A stretch of 64,000 bases of DNA from a virus, in IMG/VR virus record IMGVR_UViG_3300021963_000003, positions 1 to 64,000 of that record; one strand, 5' to 3'. The position numbers were made by a program, and so were the translations under genes. Position 1 is the stretch's first letter. Each line of letters starts with the position of its first letter. Of this stretch, positions 19,084 to 24,519 are shown in pieces. The notes below the pieces were generated by a model that was given only the letters and a program-made list of their open reading frames with translations, was not told where the DNA came from and made no database searches.

Positions 19084-19842
19084 TTAGTTTTTAAGACTAC
19101 CAACAATTCCGTTTCTTATTGAACCAAGTACTTCTGCAAAGTCTGTAGCATTCATCCTAGACCTAAATATTCTACGAGCATTGTCGTATTCTTGTTTAGC
19201 TAGTTGATACTTACCTAGTGTACTTCCCTCTGCCTTAACTGCCATCATTTGTATGTACTTTGTAATTACATCTGTAGCATAAGGAGTTACTACATTAGCT
19301 GTAGAGCGGGACACTGCCGAGGTCATATATGTTAACGTAACCTTAGTTAGTATCATTCCGTTACTAAACACAATCTCTTGGTTAGTCTCGTCTATGTCAT
19401 ACGTTAACTTGGGAAACCTTGCCCTACCGTAGTACCTTCCTACAAGCTCGCCCCTAGTGTTCATATTATTAGAACCTGAGATTAAGTTGTAGTTTATTTC
19501 TGCGTCGTAGTTTATGCTAGTAGATGACTCGTAAGGAATCTTATTACCTGCTGAATCGTAGTTGTATCTTTTATTTAAAGTACGTTCTCTTTCCATTGGA
19601 AGTACCCTCTCTCCGTGCTTAGCTGATATATCTATAAAGTCAATAAAGTCAGCAGGTAAGATAGCTCTTTGGTAAGACGTTACATCTAACTCAACCACCT
19701 TTACGTTGCCTAAGTTAAAGTCCATAGACAACTCGTCCGCGATTCTTAATGCGTGGTGTAAGTACCTAGTGTAGTAATGTAATGGAAGCCCGTTGTCTAA
19801 CAACGCATCTCTAACAATTATATTTATAGACTTAGTTTTCAT
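19084..19842 (-). CDS. Head-tail adaptor / tail tubular A-like protein
   Basis: This encodes 252 residues. The N-terminal half (RYLHHALRIADELSMDFNLG, LPADFIDFIDIS) and C-terminal helices (TKYIQMMAVKAEGSTLGKYQ, AKQEYDNARRIFRSR) follow the architecture of phage adaptor proteins with an N-terminal alpha bundle, a beta insertion and a helix that docks to the portal. It lies two bases after the 214-residue gene and 17 bases before the hub gene. No close family was recognised, and the role is inferred from context and helix pattern. Confidence 0.6.
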   Translation of the reverse strand: MKTKSINIIVRDALLDNGLPLHYYTRYLHHALRIADELSMDFNLGNVKVVELDVTSYQRAILPADFIDFIDISAKHGERVLPMERERTLNKRYNYDSAGNKIPYESSTSINYDAEINYNLISGSNNMNTRGELVGRYYGRARFPKLTYDIDETNQEIVFSNGMILTKVTLTYMTSAVSRSTANVVTPYATDVITKYIQMMAVKAEGSTLGKYQLAKQEYDNARRIFRSRMNATDFAEVLGSIRNGIVGSLKN

Positions 19843-19844
19843 AT

Positions 19845-20489
19845 CTATTGAGCTTGTTGTTGACTAGCTAGTTCTGCTTGTGAAACCCTACCTCCGCTAA
19901 TTATATTTAATACCTCTGTAATTACAGCAGACTCTACCTCAGGAGATATAGGTAACATATCATTGTCCGCAAACTGAGAAAAGTCAGATGCTAGTATGTT
20001 AATTATAACAGAACTTATTGAACCGTTTCCTGCTAATGTAAGGTCTTTAGTAAAGAAAACCTTCTTGCCTTGAACGTAGTATCCAATTTGACCTTCTAAG
20101 TAACTTAGGTTAGCTCCTTGAAATACCAACACATCTTGTGAAGGAATAGGGATATACGGAGTCAGTGCAGCACCTGATGCAGCTATATTCCATATACCCA
20201 TATCTAAGGGTAATGTTAATGGAATAACAGGTAATGTTATAAAAGAACGGTTGTTAGGTGCGTCAGCAGTTACCGATGCAGTATATTGAATAAGACTACA
20301 CTTAGGTATATCTACTAATCCTGCCTTAAATGACTCAGCTACTTCAAGCTTTAATATCTTGTTGATAGCTTGGCTCACAAGAAGCATAACCTCCCTAATA
20401 TCTATTGTATCTGACTCATTTCCGCGGTCCAAGAATCGAGTATAGATTCGCTGCACTTGCTCCGATAAAATTGCTTTTGTAACTGCCAT
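19845..20489 (-). CDS. Head-tail connector-region structural protein
   Basis: This encodes 214 residues with an N-terminal helical part (EQVQRIYTRFLDRGNESDTI, LLVSQAINKILKL), a beta-rich centre with many Pro, Ile and Thr residues and a Gln/Ala C-terminus. It shares its layout with the neighbouring 252- and 224-residue proteins, so it may be a paralogue or a stacked adaptor ring. Its ATG overlaps the stop of the homing endonuclease gene (TAATG). Confidence 0.55.
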   Translation of the reverse strand: MAVTKAILSEQVQRIYTRFLDRGNESDTIDIREVMLLVSQAINKILKLEVAESFKAGLVDIPKCSLIQYTASVTADAPNNRSFITLPVIPLTLPLDMGIWNIAASGAALTPYIPIPSQDVLVFQGANLSYLEGQIGYYVQGKKVFFTKDLTLAGNGSISSVIINILASDFSQFADNDMLPISPEVESAVITEVLNIISGGRVSQAELASQQQAQ

Positions 20490-21304
20490 TATGCGTATCT
20501 TAAATATGTGTTGTTCTTACATTTTCCATAAAGCTTTAATTTCAACATACTGTAACTTATATTGTATGAATCCGAAGCTTGTTTTATAGAATCGTATATT
20601 ACTCCATTTTCTGTATTATAAATATATATTTTATTCTTTCTATTTTGAGACATCTTTAGCTTAACCTGTTCTGAATTTCTTTTTCCATAGTTAGCATTTT
20701 TGTTGCCAATTCTATCTTCAGACATTTTTGCTTTTGTTTCTATAGTATGAGTCTTCCCTTTTATGGTTTGCCTCATTTTCTCTTTTGATTCTTCTGAATG
20801 ATTTTTACCAAACATAGGATTATTTTCTCCTCCAAATGCAATGCTATGCTTCTTCAATCTCTCTGGAGACATTTTTTTGCCAAGTAATTTTTCTGAAATT
20901 TTTGCCTTACATTCTGCTGTACGAGTTTTTCCAAATTGAGGATGCCTTTCTTTTGCTAATTTACCTTTCATTGAATCACTCATCTTGTCTAATCTTTCTT
21001 GAGTAAAAACTACACCAAGAACCCCTTCGCCTCCATCAGTAAAATTACACAATATTCCATTATTTAAATTAATCCTTCCATATAATGAAATAAGCTCTTT
21101 TTCTTTTTCGCAAGCACTTTCCCAAGAAATATCATCCATTACAATATCTATTTTATAACCATACTTTTCAGAAATTCTATTCCAAAGTTCATTTCTTCCA
21201 TATTTATAATTAGCCCTATAATAATCTCCATTATCATCGCTTCCAATTCCAATATAGAACGGCTCGTTTTTGTCTAATCTTATATGTCTATAAACGTATG
21301 CCAT
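20489..21304 (-). CDS. GIY-YIG homing endonuclease with NUMOD3 repeats
   Basis: This encodes 271 residues. Residues 1-90 form the GIY-YIG nuclease module, with YVYRHI and FYIGIG as the two strand motifs, then RANYKYGRNELW and EKELISLYGR with the catalytic Arg and Glu candidates. Residues about 100-215 hold repeated NUMOD3 modules (PQFGKTRTAECKAKISEKL, NPMFGKNHSEESKEKMRQT, NANYGKRNSEQVKLKMSQN). The C-terminal 45 residues look like a NUMOD1 DNA-binding motif (YIYNTENGVIYDSIKQASDS). It is free-standing, fitting between two connector genes with a TAATG overlap on each side. The neighbours are not interrupted. Confidence 0.95.
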   Translation of the reverse strand: MAYVYRHIRLDKNEPFYIGIGSDDNGDYYRANYKYGRNELWNRISEKYGYKIDIVMDDISWESACEKEKELISLYGRINLNNGILCNFTDGGEGVLGVVFTQERLDKMSDSMKGKLAKERHPQFGKTRTAECKAKISEKLLGKKMSPERLKKHSIAFGGENNPMFGKNHSEESKEKMRQTIKGKTHTIETKAKMSEDRIGNKNANYGKRNSEQVKLKMSQNRKNKIYIYNTENGVIYDSIKQASDSYNISYSMLKLKLYGKCKNNTYLRYA

Positions 21305-21978
21305 TATCGTTCGTCATTTGACTGGTTAGCGTCCTTAATTTGTTCTGTCTGAAGAAGTATAGGACTGTCCAAAGTTACTCCCAAGTACATTAATGTTCTT
21401 GCGTAGATGTCTCCTAAGAATCTATCTGAGATATCTAAATCTACAGAACCTCCTCCAGCATATGTTATATTACCATTAGGTGCAGTAAAATTAAAAACTG
21501 CCGTAGTAGGCTTCTTTACATACACAAGTGTGTAATCCAAAGTTCCCGAAACGGGAACAGGGGCAAACTGAATCTTAGCAGTATTTGCACTATCCATAAA
21601 AATAGTTGCCGCAGGATATGAAGTAGATGGGGTTAATATCTTTGAGTTTGTTATCTCTAGGAACTCATCCCAATTGTACAATGTCCCTTCAACTAGGTTA
21701 CCGCTAACCGTTAAATAAACAGTCAATCCTTCTAAGTAGTCAGCAGGCAAGTTTTGTGTCCCATTTCCTGAAGTTACTGAAAAAGAAGTTCTCTTAGTTA
21801 GCAAGTGGTCGTAGTCAAATTTCTTTGTCTTCTTATACTTAAAAACAATAGCCGAAATCCAATCGGAAACAGCTCTGTTTAGATACAAGTCTATATCTGA
21901 CGGAGACACGAATCCAGCCCTATTCTTTTTTAGAATGCTTCTAATAAACTTATGTGCCTCTTCAATTGAAACTGCCAT
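21304..21978 (-). CDS. Head-tail connector-region structural protein
   Basis: This encodes 224 residues. The N-terminal helices (EEAHKFIRSILKKN, PSDIDLYLNRAVSDWISAIV) are followed by a beta domain (VTSGNGTQNLPADYLEGLTV) and a C-terminal helix (ISDRFLGDIYARTLMYLGVT). The layout resembles adaptor proteins of short-tailed phages and the two genes downstream. It is preceded by a well-formed Bacteroidota promoter 24 bp upstream and a hairpin, so it heads the tail/internal-protein transcript. Confidence 0.55.
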   Translation of the reverse strand: MAVSIEEAHKFIRSILKKNRAGFVSPSDIDLYLNRAVSDWISAIVFKYKKTKKFDYDHLLTKRTSFSVTSGNGTQNLPADYLEGLTVYLTVSGNLVEGTLYNWDEFLEITNSKILTPSTSYPAATIFMDSANTAKIQFAPVPVSGTLDYTLVYVKKPTTAVFNFTAPNGNITYAGGGSVDLDISDRFLGDIYARTLMYLGVTLDSPILLQTEQIKDANQSNDER

Positions 21979-22001
21979 ATTATTATTCTTTTAATTTAGA
22001 C

Positions 22002-22033
22002 CAAAGTTAATGATTTTTTGTTATATACGACAA
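22002..22033 (-). promoter_or_regulatory. Bacteroidota-type promoter for the tail module
   Basis: The minus strand has TTG (22031-22033), a 21-nt spacer, then TAACTTTG (22002-22009). This agrees with the -33/-7 consensus (TTG, 19-21 nt, TAnnTTTG). Transcription would begin near 21996, just ahead of the gene starting at 21978. Confidence 0.75.
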
Positions 22034-22061
22034 TCCCTCAACTCATAGAATCAAGGGATTG
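22031..22061 (-). terminator. 8-bp inverted repeat between lysis and tail modules
   Basis: CAATCCCT (22031-22038) and AGGGATTG (22054-22061) can form a perfect 8-bp stem. There is no T-tract right after it on the minus strand, only a run of A residues further on, so it may be a weak terminator or an operator. Its left arm contains the -33 TTG of the promoter above. Confidence 0.4.
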
Positions 22062-22088
22062 CTAAAATATTAATGAAAAAACTATTTA

Positions 22089-22226
22089 CTATTTGCCCTG
22101 ACCTGCGTAAGGCTTTCTGTAGTTCTTGCTACCCTTTGACGAGGATGTCTTTGTCTTTGCGTGAATACCCTTGTTATTCTTCTTGGGCTTACTCTTAAAT
22201 ATTGTTACGTTTAGTGCCTTTGCCAT
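22089..22226 (-). CDS. Small basic protein, 45 residues
   Basis: This is a short gene with protein MAKALNVTIFKSKPKKNNKG followed by IHAKTKTSSSKGSKNYRKPY and AGQGK. It is Lys-, Ser- and Gly-rich, highly basic and without membrane segments. A similar Lys/Ser-rich protein ending in a YxGQGK-like tail is often seen near lysis genes of Bacteroidota phages. The function is unknown. The sequence before the ATG (TTTAAACTT) resembles the leaders of other genes in this genome. Confidence 0.75.
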   Translation of the reverse strand: MAKALNVTIFKSKPKKNNKGIHAKTKTSSSKGSKNYRKPYAGQGK

Positions 22227-22235
22227 AAGTTTAAA

Positions 22236-22712
22236 TTATCTCCCAAATATATACTTAAAGTATAAGAATCCAATGATTAATAAACTCTCTAATATAAATG
22301 CAGTAACTAGCCACGATGGGTAGGTTACTTTTGTAATAATTTTTGCAGAATTGGTGACGTTAGAAGTTTCCATATAACGATACTTTTTCTCATATACACT
22401 TCTAATAGAGTCGATGTTTACGGTGGCTTGAATCTTGCCTCTGTAAGACCTTATAATTATCTTTCCTTGTGGTAGTGTTATCTTGCTATAGAAAGTCGTT
22501 AAGATGCCAGCAGAATCGCAAGGATTGTCTATAGTTAGCGTGTCGTGGATAGCGTTAAATTTAACGATTGTTCTTTCGTTTATAATCGTATCAATGCGTA
22601 TCTTTTCGGATACAACTGTTACTACCTTAGATGGCTTGCAAGAACCAAGAAATATGATAAATAATAGTAAGTAAATCGGTAAACTTCCGAATTTGGCTAG
22701 TTTATTTTCCAT
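22236..22712 (-). CDS. Unimolecular spanin (u-spanin) candidate
   Basis: This encodes 158 residues. An N-terminal hydrophobic stretch ends in a lipobox, LGSC at residues 22-25 with Cys25 to be lipidated and KPSK following. A beta-rich periplasmic part follows with many Ile, Thr and Val residues. A C-terminal transmembrane helix (residues about 135-155, WLVTAFILESLLIIGFLYFK) precedes a short basic tail. A lipoprotein anchor at one end and an inner-membrane helix at the other is the defining layout of one-piece spanins (T1 gp11 type), which fuse the two membranes in the last step of lysis. It follows the endolysin gene directly. Confidence 0.8.
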   Translation of the reverse strand: MENKLAKFGSLPIYLLLFIIFLGSCKPSKVVTVVSEKIRIDTIINERTIVKFNAIHDTLTIDNPCDSAGILTTFYSKITLPQGKIIIRSYRGKIQATVNIDSIRSVYEKKYRYMETSNVTNSAKIITKVTYPSWLVTAFILESLLIIGFLYFKYIFGR

Positions 22713-22742
22713 AATTTGTCAAATTTTGATAATTATTTTCCA

Positions 22743-23162
22743 TTATATTTTTGATAGTTGAAAGTGCATACCATCTTTTCTTTTCCATATTCCGCCCCAA
22801 TCAAATCCTGAGCTTGTAAAGCATTCTACAAACTCTTTAGATAATTTAGGCATTTGATTAAGTCCGTTTTCAAAAGCGTTTACGTCCACAGCCAAACCCC
22901 ACGAGTGTAAGCTCATAGAACTCAAGCCTCGCTTCTTTCTAATATTAAAGCATCCATCCCACGTCTTTAATTCATTGACACAATTAGTGTCTATGAGTTT
23001 TTTAAATGCGTTAGATAATGGAACAACCATATCCTTATTACAATAAATACGCTTAGGAATTACTCCTATCTCTAGTTCGCTTGGTACGTCCCACAGGACC
23101 ATATTCGGGTTGCTCGCACTCGGCATCCCATACTTCTTCATTGCTTGTTGGCTCGTAATCAT
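22743..23162 (-). CDS. Endolysin, peptidase M15 family
   Basis: This encodes 139 residues from MITSQQAMKKYG. The core SLHSWGLAVDVNAFENG contains the His and Asp zinc ligands (HxxxxxxD), and GFDWGGIWKRKDGMHFQLS holds the second His. This is the M15 (D-Ala-D-Ala carboxypeptidase / L-Ala-D-Glu endopeptidase) fold used by many phage endolysins. It has no signal peptide, so it needs a holin. A start 10 codons upstream is possible. The chosen ATG is preferred because the family usually begins there. It overlaps the upstream membrane-protein gene by about 110 bp. Confidence 0.92.
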   Translation of the reverse strand: MITSQQAMKKYGMPSASNPNMVLWDVPSELEIGVIPKRIYCNKDMVVPLSNAFKKLIDTNCVNELKTWDGCFNIRKKRGLSSMSLHSWGLAVDVNAFENGLNQMPKLSKEFVECFTSSGFDWGGIWKRKDGMHFQLSKI

Positions 23163-23349
23163 TTTGTTTTGAAAATTTAGATGCGGTAGCATTAATTAAC
23201 GATGCTGATATAATAATTGCCATTAGGTTCTGTAAACCACTATTGTCAGGATAATATATAAAAGCCCCGAAAATAACAAAAGACCCAATTATAGAAATGA
23301 GCCTTGTGTGAGAATATACTTTTTTATGTTTAAAGAAATCAGTCAACAT
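23053..23349 (-). CDS. Putative holin, two membrane segments
   Basis: This encodes 98 residues from MLTDFFKHKK. There are two hydrophobic segments (residues about 18-33, ISIIGSFVIFGAFIYY, and 41-55, NLMAIIISASLINATA) joined by a short loop, then a charged hydrophilic C-terminal tail. Size, topology and position before the endolysin fit a holin. The start overlaps the stop of the preceding gene by 11 bp, and the 3' part is read in another frame as the start of the endolysin gene. A longer upstream start would run far into the preceding gene and is unlikely. Confidence 0.65.
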   Translation of the reverse strand: MLTDFFKHKKVYSHTRLISIIGSFVIFGAFIYYPDNSGLQNLMAIIISASLINATASKFSKQNDYEPTSNEEVWDAECEQPEYGPVGRTKRTRDRSNS

Positions 23350-23536
23350 CTTTCTTAGTCTTGAGAACTTCTTCTGTTTTATGATAATAGTATCTAATAG
23401 CAAACGAACCTGATATAATTGCAACTACTCCCGCTATAATTCCTACAAAACTTTGAATACTTGCTAGGGAAACTGCGGCACTAATTAAACTAAGAGCTAC
23501 GTTTACTATTCCTGTTTCTGGACTACTATTATTCAT
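23339..23536 (-). CDS. Small membrane protein (holin candidate)
   Basis: This encodes 65 residues with one or two membrane segments (residues about 10-28 and 30-48, SFVGIIAGVVAIISGSFAIR), then a charged tail ending KTKKDVD. It could be the holin, an antiholin or a pinholin. It has its own promoter only about 20 bp upstream (TTTTG, 19 nt, TATCTTTG), so it heads the lysis transcript. Confidence 0.6.
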   Translation of the reverse strand: MNNSSPETGIVNVALSLISAAVSLASIQSFVGIIAGVVAIISGSFAIRYYYHKTEEVLKTKKDVD

Positions 23537-23556
23537 TTATCTTGTAAGTTATGATA

Positions 23557-23588
23557 CAAAGATAAACCACTTTAATCCTATCTCAAAA
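23557..23588 (-). promoter_or_regulatory. Bacteroidota promoter of the lysis cassette
   Basis: The minus strand has TTTTG (23584-23588), then 19 nt, then TATCTTTG (23557-23564), an almost ideal match to the -33/-7 consensus. The start site would be near 23550, 14 bp before the membrane-protein gene. It overlaps the 3' end of the preceding 44-residue gene. Confidence 0.8.
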
Positions 23589-23712
23589 TCTTTTTATAGG
23601 TAATCTCCCAATCTTTTTGGAATCTCCAAATATTATACACTAGGAAGGCGATAAAACTTACGCATACCGCCCCCCAAAATATAGCAAACCAAATTAGTTG
23701 GTTATCAGTCAT
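23578..23712 (-). CDS. Small single-span membrane protein, 44 residues
   Basis: This short gene encodes MTDNQLIWFAIFWGAVCVSF followed by IAFLVYNIWRFQKDWEITYK and KILR. One transmembrane helix (residues about 5-28) and a basic cytoplasmic tail are visible. It overlaps the upstream gene's stop (8 bp), so translation is coupled. It lies just before the lysis cassette, so an antiholin or lysis-timing role is possible, but this is inferred from context only. Confidence 0.7.
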   Translation of the reverse strand: MTDNQLIWFAIFWGAVCVSFIAFLVYNIWRFQKDWEITYKKILR

Positions 23713-24154
23713 TATCTTTAGCCAAGTATTCCTTAACTAATTTGAATACTAAGTTGTAATTCCCTTCAGAATCAATCTTCTCTAAGTCGCTTACAGTCAA
23801 AGGATTGTATTCAACCTCTTCTTCTTCAGATAACAACTTAGCCCACTCGTCTTGGAATTCAATAAACTTAGGGTTAACCTTTGTTTTCTCTTCGTCTAAG
23901 AATGTTTCGATTCCGATACTCCCATCCTTCTCTTCGCCAAACTTCTTGATAAGTTCGTCACGCAAAGTTTCGATAGTTTTCTTCTTAGCAGTTAACTTAT
24001 CAGATAACTTTGTTAGCCAATACTTAGTAGCTAAGTTCAATTTCTCTTTAAGAAATCCTGATAAAATTTGTTCTCCTGATTGAGGATTTACATAGCCATT
24101 TAACTCGGCTTCTAATGTTAGCAATTCTGCTAATGACAATTTAATCTTTTCCAT
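23705..24154 (-). CDS. Helical acidic protein, unknown function
   Basis: This encodes 149 residues, almost entirely helical, with heptad-like Leu and Lys patterns (LSLAELLTLEAELN, TAKKKTIETLRDELIKKFG) and an acidic C-terminal part (LLSEEEEVEYNPLTVSDLEK). There are no Cys residues, no membrane segments and no known motif that I recognise. It has a -7 promoter element 22 bp upstream and lies ahead of the lysis genes. Assembly chaperone or structural protein is possible, but not shown. Confidence 0.55.
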   Translation of the reverse strand: MEKIKLSLAELLTLEAELNGYVNPQSGEQILSGFLKEKLNLATKYWLTKLSDKLTAKKKTIETLRDELIKKFGEEKDGSIGIETFLDEEKTKVNPKFIEFQDEWAKLLSEEEEVEYNPLTVSDLEKIDSEGNYNLVFKLVKEYLAKDND

Positions 24155-24175
24155 TCTGTTTGATTTAAAATTTTA

Positions 24176-24183
24176 CAAATATA
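24176..24183 (-). promoter_or_regulatory. Bacteroidota -7 element
   Basis: The minus strand reads TATATTTG, matching TAnnTTTG, about 20 bp before the ATG at 24154. The -33 region is not clear. Confidence 0.5.
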
Positions 24184-24186
24184 ATA

Positions 24187-24450
24187 TTAATTCTCCCATT
24201 TTTCTAACGGGCACTTTTGTTCTTTTGGACTATCTACGGGTGTATATATCTTACCTTGCAAGGGGCATCCACAGCTACCACATAAGAAGTAGTTATTAAC
24301 TAGTCCTCCTGTCATATTCTTTACGTCAACCTCCTGTAGTGATGGGCAAGTAGAACAAACCGCAGAACGCTTGTCAGCTAATTCTTTCTGTTCGTCTGTA
24401 TGAAAAACGGCTATACCCCAAGCCTTTGCAATCATTAGAAATTTATTCAT
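24187..24450 (-). CDS. Cys-rich zinc-ribbon-like small protein
   Basis: This encodes 87 residues with CSTC near residue 32, CGSCGCPLQGK near 57 and a final CPLEKWEN. The spacing of the Cys pairs suggests a structural zinc site. I recall proteins with the CGxCGCPLxxK ... CPxxKW ending in many Bacteroidota phages, always small and of unknown function. It is preceded by two tandem -7 promoter elements (24471-24501) and lies between the surface-protein gene and the lysis region. Confidence 0.7.
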   Translation of the reverse strand: MNKFLMIAKAWGIAVFHTDEQKELADKRSAVCSTCPSLQEVDVKNMTGGLVNNYFLCGSCGCPLQGKIYTPVDSPKEQKCPLEKWEN

Positions 24451-24470
24451 CTCTCTTTTGTTTGGTTGTG

Positions 24471-24501
24471 CAAATGTAATCTGTTTTGTTGTGCAAATAT
24501 A
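24471..24501 (-). promoter_or_regulatory. Tandem -7 promoter elements
   Basis: The minus strand carries TATATTTG (24494-24501) and TACATTTG (24471-24478), each followed by GCACAAC, so the block is a 23-bp imperfect direct repeat. Either may drive the small Cys-rich gene that begins at 24450. The second element overlaps the transcript from the first, which suggests either two promoters or an operator repeat. Confidence 0.55.
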
Positions 24502-24519
24502 AGAATAAAAACAATAATA

